Positions 15,805-24,621 of a DNA stretch of 64,000 nucleotides are shown here, piece after piece. The notes below the pieces were generated by a model that had not been told where the DNA came from, did no database searches, and saw nothing but the letters and a program-made list of their open reading frames with translations. A program made the position numbers and the translations under genes. The DNA lies in the NCBI RefSeq assembly GCF_000225525.1, contig NZ_AGBF01000001.1:1-64000 (forward strand), in the 5' to 3' direction. Origin of the DNA: Streptomyces zinciresistens K42. GTDB taxonomy: Bacteria; Actinomycetota; Actinomycetes; Streptomycetales; Streptomycetaceae. Positions within the stretch are counted from its first letter, which is position 1. Each line of letters starts with the position of its first letter.

Positions 15805-17853
15805 ATGACCACCCTTGCCTCAGAACCGGTGCTGTCCAGCCGCGACGACTACCTGGCAGCGGTCCGCCAGGTGGTCGAGGCCGCCAAGGCCTACTTCGGC
15901 GACGGGGACAGCCCGCTCGACGACGTGACCTACGACCGGCTCATCCGAGCCATCGCGGCCTGGGAAAAGGACCACCCGCAGGACGTTGCCGCGGACTCTC
16001 CGACCGGCAAGGTCGGGGCGGGCGCGGCACCGACGGGCGATGTCCCCCACACGAAGGTGATGCTGTCGCTGGACAACGTCTTCAGCCGCGAGCAACTGCT
16101 CGACTGGGGAGCCTCGGCGGACCGGAGGCTGGGCCGCCCTCTCGCCGGTGGCTGGGCAGTGGAGGCCAAGCTCGACGGCAACGCCATCGCCGCCCGCTAC
16201 GTCCGCGGCCGCCTGACCCAGGTTCTCACCCGGGGAAGCGGCAGCCACGGTGAGGACATCAGCCACGTGGCTGGCACGATCGTCGGACTGCCCGTCCGCC
16301 TGACGGAGCCGCTGACGTTCGAAGTGCGCGGCGAGGCCCTGTTTACCCGTGACCAGTTCCAGCGCGCGAACGAGGTGCGTGCCGCACACGGTGCGAAGCC
16401 GTTCGCCAACCCGCGCGCTGGGGCCTCCGGCACGCTGCGGGCCAGGGACCGCGACTACACGCTGCCGATGACGTTCTTCGCGTTCGGCGCGGTCGACCTT
16501 CCGGGAGAGACGTTCGTACGCGGGGGAGCCACGCACCTGGAAGTCCTGAAGGCGGTCGGCGATGCGGGGGTCCAGACGATCAGCGACACGCCGACCGGCA
16601 GCGTCGTGGTGGACACGCTGGCCGAGGCTGCACGGCGTGTCGAGGAGATCAGGGAACAGCGCGGCTCGCTGCCGTTCGACATCGACGGTGTCGTCGTCAA
16701 GGCCGTCAGTGCGGCTGAGCAGGCCGCACTGGGGGCCGGGAGCCGGTTCCCGTACTGGGCGGTCGCCCACAAGCTGCCGGCCGTGGAGCGCATGACCGTG
16801 CTCACCGCTGTCAGCTGGGAGACGGGCCGGACCGGCATCATCGCGCCGACCGCCGAGCTAAAGCCCGTCGAGGTGGAAGGAAGCATGGTGTCGCGTGCCA
16901 CGCTGCACAACCCCGGCGACATCCGACGCAGGGATCTCCACCTGGGCGACACGGTGACCGTGCACAAGGCCGGCGATGTGATTCCCAGGGTCGAGGCCGC
17001 GGTGGTGGCCCGCAGGCCCAAGGACGCCGTGCCGGTGCCGCTGCCGGAGCGGTGCCCGAACTGCGGCGGAGAGATCGACAAGAGCCAGGAGCGGTGGCGC
17101 TGCGTCAAGGGCACCGCGTGCCGTCTGCCCGCCCTGATCGAGTACGCCGCCGGGCGCGACCAGCTCGACATCGACGGCCTGGGCGCCCGGTACGTCAAGG
17201 CCCTCGTTGACGCCGGAGCCGTCCGGGATGTCGCCGACCTCTTCACCCTCAGCACCGAACAGCTCACCGAGGCCTCCGGCAGCGCCAGGCGCGGAGCCAA
17301 GCTGGCCGAACAGATCCAGCAGGCCAAGTCACTGCCGCTCAACCGCATCCTCTGCGCTCTCGGCATCGTCGGCACCGGGCGCAGCATGTCCCGCCGGATC
17401 GCTGCCCACTTCGGCACCATGGAGGCCATCCGCCGCGCGGACGCGGCGACCCTGCGCGAGGTGGACGGCATCGGCGCGGAGAAGGCGCCCGTCATCGTCC
17501 AGCAGCTCGCCGACCAGGGGCCGGTCATCGACAAGCTCGTGGCCGCGGGCGTCACCCTGACGGAGCCCGAGGCCGCCAGCACGGGTCAGGGGCCGCTGAC
17601 CGGCAAGGTCGTGATCGTCACCGGAAGGATGACCGGCTTCCTCGAAGGCCTCGGGCGCAGCGACATGACCGCGCTGATCCAGAAGGCCGGCGGCCAGGCG
17701 GGCAGCAGCGTCACCGCCAACACGGACTACCTCGTCGCTGCTCCGGCGGCCGGCGGCAAGCTGAGCACGAAGGCGGCCAGGGCCCAGCAGCTGGGTGTGG
17801 AGGTGCTCTCGCCGGACGCCTTCGCCGCACTGGTCATGGACTACCTCGGCTGA
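15805..17853 (+). CDS. ligA: NAD-dependent DNA ligase
   Basis: A 682-residue full-length ligase that seals nicks using NAD+. The active-site Lys is in EAKLDGNAIAARY at residue ~115 (KxDG); an upstream FxxDD-type Ia segment is present at the N-terminus (DDVTYDRLIRAI). Later come the OB fold (GDTVTVHKAGDVIPRVE), a four-Cys zinc finger (CPNCGG ... CVKGTAC), helix-hairpin-helix repeats (GIVGTGRSMSRRIAAHFG, GIGAEKAPVIVQQL) and a C-terminal BRCT domain (GKVVIVTGRMTG). Active-site residues look intact. A second LigA on an accessory element is presumably for its replication or repair. Confidence 0.95.
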   Translation: MTTLASEPVLSSRDDYLAAVRQVVEAAKAYFGDGDSPLDDVTYDRLIRAIAAWEKDHPQDVAADSPTGKVGAGAAPTGDVPHTKVMLSLDNVFSREQLLDWGASADRRLGRPLAGGWAVEAKLDGNAIAARYVRGRLTQVLTRGSGSHGEDISHVAGTIVGLPVRLTEPLTFEVRGEALFTRDQFQRANEVRAAHGAKPFANPRAGASGTLRARDRDYTLPMTFFAFGAVDLPGETFVRGGATHLEVLKAVGDAGVQTISDTPTGSVVVDTLAEAARRVEEIREQRGSLPFDIDGVVVKAVSAAEQAALGAGSRFPYWAVAHKLPAVERMTVLTAVSWETGRTGIIAPTAELKPVEVEGSMVSRATLHNPGDIRRRDLHLGDTVTVHKAGDVIPRVEAAVVARRPKDAVPVPLPERCPNCGGEIDKSQERWRCVKGTACRLPALIEYAAGRDQLDIDGLGARYVKALVDAGAVRDVADLFTLSTEQLTEASGSARRGAKLAEQIQQAKSLPLNRILCALGIVGTGRSMSRRIAAHFGTMEAIRRADAATLREVDGIGAEKAPVIVQQLADQGPVIDKLVAAGVTLTEPEAASTGQGPLTGKVVIVTGRMTGFLEGLGRSDMTALIQKAGGQAGSSVTANTDYLVAAPAAGGKLSTKAARAQQLGVEVLSPDAFAALVMDYLG

Positions 17854-17863
17854 TCCGGTGGAC

Positions 17864-17906
17864 GCGGTGGCGGGGCGGGAGGCCGGGCTTCTCTCCCCGC
17901 CACCGC
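17864..17906. terminator. hairpin after ligA
   Basis: A 12-bp perfect stem, GCGGTGGCGGGG / CCCCGCCACCGC, with a 19-nt loop, ten bases after the ligA stop and ahead of promoter A6. Confidence 0.75.
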
Positions 17907-17933
17907 GCTCTTCCGTGGACTCACCCCCGTAGG

Positions 17934-17962
17934 TTGCTTAATTGGATTTATTGCAGTAGTCT
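17934..17962 (+). promoter_or_regulatory. family A promoter, copy 6
   Basis: TTGCTT (17934), spacer starting AATTGGATTTA, TAGTCT (17957-17962). It drives the HU gene after a ~75-nt leader. Confidence 0.87.
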
Positions 17963-18040
17963 TAGGGGAGTTGGGCGAGCGGTGGCGCCACGAGCGCCTC
18001 TTCGAGCACGCCGACTTCATGAGCAGAAACGAGAAGTACC

Positions 18041-18373
18041 TTGAACAAGCAGCAGCTGATCAAGGAGATCGCGGCCAACGGCAGCATCTCCACCGCCCGG
18101 GCCGCTGAGGCCCTGGAACTGGTACTGGACACGCTGGTCCGGCGCGTCCTGGACGGCGACGCCGTCTCCGTGACCGGGTTCGGCAAGCTCCAGGCGGTCC
18201 ACACCCCCGCGCGCCGCGCACGCAATCCGCAGACCGGTGAACGAGTCCTGGTCCCCGCAGGCAGGCGGATCGTGTTCCGCCCGGGCGCCGCGTTCACCGC
18301 GATGGCGCGCGGCGAGCGCCCCGTCCCCGAGGCCGGACGCAGCGCCGCGCGAAAGAGTCCCAAGAGCGCGTAA
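18041..18373 (+). CDS. HU-like nucleoid protein
   Basis: A 110-residue protein with a TTG start at 18041. The N-terminal helices (MNKQQLIKEIAANGSI), the dimer strand (GDAVSVTGFGKLQAVHTPAR) and the DNA-binding arm (RARNPQTGERVLVPAGRRIVF) are those of HU/IHF. The tail is short and basic (RSAARKSPKSA), as in actinobacterial HU variants. It bends or compacts DNA. A second HU is encoded at 42779. Confidence 0.92.
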   Translation: MNKQQLIKEIAANGSISTARAAEALELVLDTLVRRVLDGDAVSVTGFGKLQAVHTPARRARNPQTGERVLVPAGRRIVFRPGAAFTAMARGERPVPEAGRSAARKSPKSA

Positions 18374-18390
18374 CGCCCAGCCCATGTCGT

Positions 18391-18423
18391 TCCCGCCGGG
18401 CCGGATCTTCCGGCCCGGCGGGA
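18391..18423. terminator. 15-bp perfect hairpin
   Basis: TCCCGCCGGGCCGGA paired with TCCGGCCCGGCGGGA, 3-nt loop, between the HU gene and the 195-aa gene. Confidence 0.85.
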
Positions 18424-18496
18424 CCACGAACGACGCTCCTCCTCCTCTGAGGAACGCCAACGTCAGCCGCACGCCTGTGCAGAAAGCACCGCTTCC

Positions 18497-19084
18497 ATGA
18501 CCGCCTCCGTCCGCGACGCCACCACGCACGCACTCGTCTCGATCCCGGCCGCGCACCGCGGGCGCGCCACCGTCACGGCCGTCCCGGAGGAAGGCGTGCT
18601 GATCACATTCGCGCCGCGCTACGTGACCTCCGAGGAGCGCGCCGCCGTCGACCGGCATGAGCTGGGCAGCAAGGCCCGGCGCCGTGCCGAGCACAAGCTC
18701 ATCACCACGCTCGCCAGAGAGGCCCGCGCGGTGCGCGGCGCGTGCGAGGGGGCCTTGCGGGCCGCCGGGTACGACGTCGCCCATGAGGGGCGCGCGGACG
18801 ACGTGCTGGGGCTGCTGGAGGGTTTCGTGCTGCGCTCCATGCGTGCCGTGCCGGTCGCGTACGGGCAGGCGTTCTCGTCCGCCGGACGGGCGTGGCAGTC
18901 GGGGGTCGAACACGGCTGGGACCACGCCGCCTTCGTCAGGGCGTACGGCACGGAGCACGACCGCCGCCGCCCCGCCGTGCCGAGCTACCACCGTGACCAG
19001 CACGAGGCGTACGAGCACGGCTGGCGTGAGGGCCGGAAGCGGTTCAACCGCGGCTGCTACACCGACAACACCCCGCGGTCCTAG
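18497..19084 (+). CDS. hypothetical protein
   Basis: A 195-residue protein starting at ATG 18497. The centre is helical and basic (KARRRAEHKLITTLAREARAV); the C-terminus is Tyr/His-rich (YEHGWREGRKRFNRGCY). I do not recognise it. It lies beyond the HU terminator and a few bases before the methyltransferase frame, so it may be co-transcribed with the methyltransferase. Confidence 0.6.
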   Translation: MTASVRDATTHALVSIPAAHRGRATVTAVPEEGVLITFAPRYVTSEERAAVDRHELGSKARRRAEHKLITTLAREARAVRGACEGALRAAGYDVAHEGRADDVLGLLEGFVLRSMRAVPVAYGQAFSSAGRAWQSGVEHGWDHAAFVRAYGTEHDRRRPAVPSYHRDQHEAYEHGWREGRKRFNRGCYTDNTPRS

Positions 19085-19087
19085 GCG

Positions 19088-20761
19088 ATGGGCCAGGCAC
19101 TACGCGCCGGCCGCAGGGCCACGCACGCACCATCAGCCCGGCCAGGGGATCGGCCCCGGCCAGGCGGGCCGTCTCGCTCCGGCGCCCGTCCGAGCCGCAA
19201 GCCGACACAGCCTGTCCGGCGCGAGGCTCACGGATTTGTCCCGGCTGCGGCCGGTGAGATGCCAGATGGCGCCCACTCCTTCGTCCGAGCCGAGGGGAAC
19301 CCGGCGCTCGCCGCGTGCCGGGCCACGGCAGCGGCTTTGACCGCGTACGCCGCTGAGCACCCCGGGCCCGAGGCGGCGGAGTGGGCCTTCGTGGCGCAGG
19401 AGCGGGTCGCCGAGTGCACGTACCGGATTGACGAGGGGGCCGGACAGGACGAGCTCCAGGGCCTGGCCGACGCTGCCCGCGGCGAGCTCGCCGCGCTGAC
19501 GCTGGGCCTGCTTGGCGAAGCCGGTCCCATGACGGCCGAGCGGCTGGCGGCGCTGGACGCGGACACGCTCGCGCTCCTCACCTGGTACGCGGCGCCGTGG
19601 CCGGTTCGCTGGCTGTGGCCTCCCGAGACAGATGCGCACGGGGTGGCGCTCCGGCCGCGGATCGTGAACCTGTTCCACGGACCGGGCGGCTGGAGCGAGG
19701 GGATCTGCCGTGTGCTGGGGGCGGACGTCGACATGATCGGCGTCGACCTGGACCCCGGCGCGGCCGCTACCGCGAATGCCGCCGGACACGTGTGCATCGT
19801 CGCCGACGTCGCCGCCCTGGACCCTGAACACCCAGCGCTGCAGTGGGTCGTCGGTGTCATCCTCTCCCCGCCGTGCCAGGCCTTCAGTCCCGCAGGGCGC
19901 CGCCGGGGGCACGAGGTCGCGGCGATCGAGCTGGTCTGCTCGGTGATCCGATCCGTGGGAGGCGCGGCCGGCTACCTGCAGACCGTGCACGCCGACGGGT
20001 CCGATGCCGGCTGCGCCCCGCGCTCGGGAGAGACGTGGCCCGAGGTCCGAGGCCAGCTCGCCGGCCTCGAGGACGAGCGGGCCGGGCTGATGGCCGAGGC
20101 GGCCATCTGGCCGCTGGCCATGCTGTGCAGCAACGGATCGGTCGAGTGGGTCGCCGTCGAGCAGTCCAGCGCCCTTCCGGCCGAGATCGAGGAAGCGATC
20201 TTCTTCGAGTTCGAGCAGGCCGGATGGCGCACCACGGAGGCCATGACCCTGGACTCCGTGGAGCACGGGTCGCCCTCGCACCGCAAGCGGCGCTTCCTGA
20301 CCGCCTACCGCAACCAGACGCCTGTCATCAGCGTTCACCCCGAAACGCCCTTCCCTGTAACGACGTTCGCCCAGTGCGTCGGCTGGGGGCCGGGACGTCG
20401 GGTCAACACCCGGGGACAGCGCGGGATCGACCCGCGCACCGGCCGACCCAAGGGCGGCGGGGGCTTCTCCGCGGACCGGCCCTCGAACTGTGTGACGGCC
20501 ACGGCCTACGGCTGGAAGGACGAGGACAGCGGACAGCGCATCCACCAAAACGACATCGGCCGTCTGGTCGGCTTCCGCAGCGACTACCCGTGGACCCACA
20601 TCGGGCGCGGCGAAGGCATCAGGACCCGAGCCCAGCAGGCCGCCGACGTGGTGTGTCCGATGACCGCAGCGGCCGTGATCGGCCGCATTCTGAACCTACA
20701 CTGGGAGGAACAGACCCGCACATACGTCACCAAGCTGTACGACACCACCGAAACCGCGTAA
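19088..20761 (+). CDS. DNA (cytosine-5) methyltransferase-like protein
   Basis: 557 residues from ATG 19088 or 500 from ATG 19259; the first ~57 residues look non-conserved, so the shorter form may be right. AdoMet-site motif I is RIVNLFHGPGGWSEGI, motif IV is the PPCQ nucleophile loop (LSPPCQAFSPAG), motif VIII is SHRKRRF, and the TRD/motif IX-X end is VTATAYGWKD...AAAVIGRIL. Motif VI, usually ENV, reads VEQ here. That departure could reduce or change activity. No partner endonuclease is adjacent, so it is an orphan methyltransferase candidate. Confidence 0.88.
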   Translation: MGQALRAGRRATHAPSARPGDRPRPGGPSRSGARPSRKPTQPVRREAHGFVPAAAGEMPDGAHSFVRAEGNPALAACRATAAALTAYAAEHPGPEAAEWAFVAQERVAECTYRIDEGAGQDELQGLADAARGELAALTLGLLGEAGPMTAERLAALDADTLALLTWYAAPWPVRWLWPPETDAHGVALRPRIVNLFHGPGGWSEGICRVLGADVDMIGVDLDPGAAATANAAGHVCIVADVAALDPEHPALQWVVGVILSPPCQAFSPAGRRRGHEVAAIELVCSVIRSVGGAAGYLQTVHADGSDAGCAPRSGETWPEVRGQLAGLEDERAGLMAEAAIWPLAMLCSNGSVEWVAVEQSSALPAEIEEAIFFEFEQAGWRTTEAMTLDSVEHGSPSHRKRRFLTAYRNQTPVISVHPETPFPVTTFAQCVGWGPGRRVNTRGQRGIDPRTGRPKGGGGFSADRPSNCVTATAYGWKDEDSGQRIHQNDIGRLVGFRSDYPWTHIGRGEGIRTRAQQAADVVCPMTAAAVIGRILNLHWEEQTRTYVTKLYDTTETA

Positions 20762-20990
20762 ACCCCCGGCGTCGGGAGCTCGTACGGCCCCCGTAGACAG
20801 CACCTACCTACCCAAAACCTCTACGTTCGACCGCAGTTGATGTCCCTCTTCAGGATCGCTGGTTGGCGCGCTTCTGCCGATGCCCGGCCAACTGCGCCCG
20901 CCGTTCGGCATCATGCGAAGTACCTCGTTGGTGCGCCCGCCTTGCACCGGCGCCCGACGACACTGTGTGGCCCAGGAAGGAACTCCTCTT

Positions 20991-22841
20991 TTGTCCCGCG
21001 TTCAGTTCACCGCCGGCTCGCCCGTCGGTGCCCTTACCGACCCGGTCATGATCGACAGCAAGGAGACCGTCGACCGCGACGACGCCATCGCGGTCCACCC
21101 GACGAGTGACGGATGGCGGCTGACGGTCTATGTCGCCGACGTCGCCTCCGGAGTCGCCCTGGGCAGCGACGCCGACCGCAAAGCCCTGCGGCGACGCGAG
21201 TCGGCCTACGGCGGCTGGCGTGGCCGGGCCAAAATGCTTCCACGGCCCGTGGAAGATCGACTGACACTGGCACCCGGGCGCGCATGCCCGGCGTTGGCGG
21301 TGCAGATGAAGGTCGGCCGGGACGGATCCGTGAATCACGTCGAGGTCGAGCGGGCCACGGTGCGCGGCGCCCTGGCCATGGACCACGCCGAGGTCGCCGC
21401 CGCGGTCCGCAACTCCGACCACCCCCTGCACGCCGGTCTGCGCCAGGCCGCCGCGGTGAGCGAAGTTCTCCTCGCGCGCCGGCGGGAGCACGGGGCACTC
21501 GCCCTGTACGACCTGCTGTCCGGGTGGGCCACCGACGAGGACGGCACTGTGGTGCGGCTGGCATCCTTCGAACGGAACATCGCCTATGTGATCGTTCAGG
21601 AGTGCATGATCGCCGCAAACACGGCGCTGGCCGGGTGGGCTGCCGAACGCGACCTTCCGGTGCTCTTCCGCAACCACTCCGCCTCCAAGGTCGCCCCGCC
21701 CCGGGACGTCCTGCTCCACGACCTTGACCTTGCCTTCACCGCCCGCTCCGACGCCCGGCTGGCGGCGCTGCAGCAACGCACTCTCATGACCCTCAGGGCC
21801 GCCGAGTACGCGCCGTTCATGGGCGGACACTGGGGCCTGAACCTTCCCGGCTACCTCCACGGCACCTCGCCGCTGCGGCGCTATGCCGACCTGGTGGTGC
21901 AACGGATCATCCTCAGCCACCTCGACAAGACCGCCAGCCCCTACTCCGCCGACGAGCTCCACGCCGTCGCGCAGGCCCTGAACGACGGCGCGCGCCAGGA
22001 CCGAGAAGCCGAGAGCGAGTCGAGGAAGTCCGTCACGCACTCCCGCACACGGCGCGCCGCGGCCGATGACTCAGCCGACTACTCCAGGCTCGACAGCGCG
22101 GCCTTCCACGCCATCCTCAAACGAGGCTGCAAGGAGCAGATCGCCGGGCCCTCGCTCGTCGACGAGGCCGCCCGACGCGCCGCCGACCAGAATCTCACCT
22201 CCCTGGAGCAGCAGCTCGTCTTGCTCGTCGCGGGCGGGGCCGGATGGCAGCCGGCCCGCGTCGCGTGCCTGCAAGCCATCGCGGCGTCGCCGGAGACGGC
22301 CGTGTCCGTCCTCTCGGTACACGCCCAGGTCAACGGGTGCGAGCTGCCCGAGTTCACCGTCGAGGCCCGAGGCCAGGGGCACGACGCCGTCTTCCGTGCC
22401 CAGGCATCCTGGACCTCCGGCGACGACCAGGTCACCGGCGCCGAGCGCTCGGCCTCCACGAAGAAGGGAGCCCGTCACCAGGCCGCTCTGAGCCTGCTCG
22501 CCCGCCTGGCCGACCTGCCCGACCCCTCGCGTGATCTTGCATCCTGGGATCGCACCGGGGCCGCACCCGCCTCGAAGGCCCTCCCGCCCGCTGAGGACCG
22601 TTCCCCGGTTTCGGTACTCAACGAACTCGAGCAGACCCGGGTCATCACCGGCCTGACGTACGGAATGTCCAGCGACGGCCCCGGCCATCAGATGGTCTTC
22701 TCGTGCACGGCACGCGCCGATATGGGCGGTCAGAGCCTGTCCGCCACCGCTTCTGCGACGAAGAAGGCAACTGCCAAGGCGAACGCGGCAGACGGCCTGC
22801 TCACACAGATCCGTGCCGCACGGACGGAGTCGCACGCGTAA
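20991..22841 (+). CDS. RNB-domain exoribonuclease with two C-terminal dsRBD-like regions
   Basis: A 616-residue protein. I chose TTG 20991 because AGGAAGGA lies ten bases upstream; the open frame reaches 20880. Residues ~1-380 are an RNase II/R catalytic core: DSKETVDRDDAI is the Asp cluster, followed by VADVAS and, later, HGTSPLRRYADLVVQRIIL. After a helical linker there are two regions with the KK(A/G)A ending of dsRNA-binding domains (KKGARHQAALSLLARL and KKATAKANAADGLL). The usual N-terminal cold-shock and C-terminal S1 domains are missing. This suggests an exonuclease aimed at structured RNA rather than a general RNase R. Confidence 0.82.
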   Translation: MSRVQFTAGSPVGALTDPVMIDSKETVDRDDAIAVHPTSDGWRLTVYVADVASGVALGSDADRKALRRRESAYGGWRGRAKMLPRPVEDRLTLAPGRACPALAVQMKVGRDGSVNHVEVERATVRGALAMDHAEVAAAVRNSDHPLHAGLRQAAAVSEVLLARRREHGALALYDLLSGWATDEDGTVVRLASFERNIAYVIVQECMIAANTALAGWAAERDLPVLFRNHSASKVAPPRDVLLHDLDLAFTARSDARLAALQQRTLMTLRAAEYAPFMGGHWGLNLPGYLHGTSPLRRYADLVVQRIILSHLDKTASPYSADELHAVAQALNDGARQDREAESESRKSVTHSRTRRAAADDSADYSRLDSAAFHAILKRGCKEQIAGPSLVDEAARRAADQNLTSLEQQLVLLVAGGAGWQPARVACLQAIAASPETAVSVLSVHAQVNGCELPEFTVEARGQGHDAVFRAQASWTSGDDQVTGAERSASTKKGARHQAALSLLARLADLPDPSRDLASWDRTGAAPASKALPPAEDRSPVSVLNELEQTRVITGLTYGMSSDGPGHQMVFSCTARADMGGQSLSATASATKKATAKANAADGLLTQIRAARTESHA

Positions 22842-22899
22842 CACCGCCGAGGGCGCCGAGGGCGCCGCGGAGGCCACGAGCCCCCGCGGCGCAGTGCCC

Positions 22900-22928
22900 G
22901 CTGCACCGGCTCAGGCCGCCGGTGCAGC
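22900..22928. terminator. hairpin between convergent RNB and whiB genes
   Basis: GCTGCACCGGC / GCCGGTGCAGC with a 7-nt loop, placed between two convergent stop codons, so it may act on both strands. Confidence 0.8.
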
Positions 22929-22982
22929 TTCTTGGTCAGCCACGACTTGATCGCGCTGTGGCCGGGACGTCCGGGCGATCCC

Positions 22983-23339
22983 TCAACTGGCCTCGGGCAA
23001 CCGCGCGCCGGAGTCCGCAACGCGCCCGATGTGGGCTCGGTGTTCCTGGCGCGCGGTGTCCAGTAGCCGCCGCCAGGACGTGACTGTCGGGCGACGGCGC
23101 AGCAGGGCGCGCCGCTCGCGCTCGGTCATGCCGCCCCACACGCCATGCTCGACGCGGTTGTCGAGGGCGTGGGCGAGGCATTCCGTGCGCACGGGGCATC
23201 CGAAGCAGATCACCTTCGACCTGTTCTGTCCCGCCCCGTCGGCGAACAGTTCCTCGGGGTCGGCGGCCCGGCAGGCCGCGTGATCACTCCAGTGTCCGTC
23301 CGTTCTCACCCCGGTGCCGTCCTCTCCCCGTTCTGGCAT
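22983..23339 (-). CDS. WhiB-family (Wbl) iron-sulfur regulator
   Basis: A 118-residue protein. The four cluster ligands are a lone Cys in DHAACRAAD and CFGC-PVRTE-C later (Cys, CxxC, x5, Cys). The G-x-W-G-G turn is present in HGVWGGMTE and is followed by a basic tail (RERRALLRRR). Wbl proteins bind the principal sigma factor and steer it to promoters, sometimes through AT-rich sequences beside the -35. It is therefore one candidate partner for the AT-rich family A promoters, although nothing in the sequence proves a link. No family A site precedes it. Confidence 0.93.
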   Translation of the reverse strand: MPERGEDGTGVRTDGHWSDHAACRAADPEELFADGAGQNRSKVICFGCPVRTECLAHALDNRVEHGVWGGMTERERRALLRRRPTVTSWRRLLDTARQEHRAHIGRVADSGARLPEAS

Positions 23340-23582
23340 GTGACTGCAACCTTACGCAGCGCCAGGTCAGAAGCGGTACGGCAAATCCGTGAGGGGCCGA
23401 CACGAACGGCGCGGGATCCGCGGCACGGTGCCGCCTGGGCCTGATGCCGGTCGTCCGCTCCGTCCGTCTCAGTGTTGGAAGCCACCGCGCCGGTGGCGGC
23501 GTTGCCCGGCGCCGCCGCGCGCTACGGCACGTACCTTCCGGCCTCGCGGGTACGAGGGCTGCCGCGTCATGACCCTTTCTCG

Positions 23583-24224
23583 TCATCGGTCCAGCGGGGT
23601 GGTGAACTCGAGCCGGGTGCGGTCCCCGGCCAGGGCAATGTGGGCCACCTCCACCACTCGGCCGGTGGGGTCCTGCGCGACCTTTTCGATGTGCAGCACC
23701 GGGTCAGACGTCCCGATTCCGAGTTCCACGGCCTCGGCCGGCGTCGCAGACCGTGCAGTGACGTGCTCGGTGACCTTTCCGAATTCGATTCCCACGGTTG
23801 CGAGCTGCGATTGGGTTCCGCCGGGCCACGGTTCGTTTCGGCTGTCGAGGAGCTCCTGGTTCTGGGCGATGTCTTCGCGCACGAGGTACGAGCGGACGAT
23901 GCCGAGTGTGTGCCGCTCGTCGACGTGCTGCGTGCGATAGCTTCGCTCGACCAATGCGGTTCCAGGCGAGACTCCGAATATCTTCGCCAGGTGACTGCAG
24001 GCCTCCGTCTCCCGGTAAACGGCGGAGAACACGAGGTCCTGCTTCTTCAGCCCGGTGTCGTGCTCTGTCGCCCCCGTCGCCTTGCGTTCCGCGAGCGGCT
24101 TGCGCACGCGCGCCTTCTCCCAGGCATGGCGGGTGTTGCTGCGGGTCACCAGCCGGCGGAGCGGCCTCGCGTTCCTCTCGTCCGAAGTTCCGCGTCCGCG
24201 CCTTGTGTCAGTGGTCACTGCCAT
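23583..24224 (-). CDS. UTRA-domain transcriptional regulator (GntR/HutC type)
   Basis: A 213-residue protein, ATG 24224 after GAGGA. Residues ~65-210 form a UTRA ligand-binding domain (FGVSPGTALVERSYRTQHVDERHTLGIVRSYL, then TSDPVLHIEKVAQDPTGRVVEVAHIALAGDRTRLEF). The N-terminal ~60 residues are Arg-rich and lack a clear winged helix, so the DNA-binding part is truncated or divergent. Related Streptomyces plasmid regulators repress their own promoters. Family B element 1 lies 37 bases upstream of its start, which would fit autoregulation. Confidence 0.75.
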   Translation of the reverse strand: MAVTTDTRRGRGTSDERNARPLRRLVTRSNTRHAWEKARVRKPLAERKATGATEHDTGLKKQDLVFSAVYRETEACSHLAKIFGVSPGTALVERSYRTQHVDERHTLGIVRSYLVREDIAQNQELLDSRNEPWPGGTQSQLATVGIEFGKVTEHVTARSATPAEAVELGIGTSDPVLHIEKVAQDPTGRVVEVAHIALAGDRTRLEFTTPLDR

Positions 24225-24621
24225 TACACATCCTCAATCCGTAGCGCTCGTGTGCGTGTCCATAGAGGTGTGCGACCGGGCCTGCGTGTGACATCCCAAG
24301 AGGAGTCGGCCCGCAGCCCGGTGGCGGAGCCGTACGGGCGCTGATGCGGGCGCGCCGTCACACGGCCGGTCAAGGCAGCGTGCATTGGGCGCAGGAGGAT
24401 GCCCGAGCCACGGGAGTTGTCGATGGACGAGGTCGGCGCGCTGTCGTGCCAGGTCGACCGGGCCGACCCTGGGCACGGTGGTCGGGGTCTGCGTCTGCAA
24501 GGCATCGCAGGCGCACAGGGCGAGTTCACCGCTCTCCGAGCTCATTCCGCGTACGGTGGGCCCGCCGCCCCGCACCATCGGCGTGCGGGATGTCGGGAAC
24601 GCGAACGGGAGGAAGAGCAGG
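24225..24621. other. divergent intergenic region
   Basis: It separates the UTRA regulator (leftward) from the 510-aa gene (rightward). It contains family B element 1 at 24261-24294. No supported gene, family A copy or strong hairpin is seen in the rest. Confidence 0.7.
24261..24294 (-). promoter_or_regulatory. family B element, copy 1
   Basis: 34 bp with the shared blocks ATAGAGG-x-GTG and CGTGTGACA on the + strand. It lies 37 bases upstream of the UTRA regulator start. Conserved blocks are separated by the same distance in all three copies. Confidence 0.75.

Noticed and set aside
23583..24224. The UTRA regulator as the proven master of family A
   Set aside because: No family A copy lies at its own promoter, and its DNA-binding part is unclear; it remains only a candidate.
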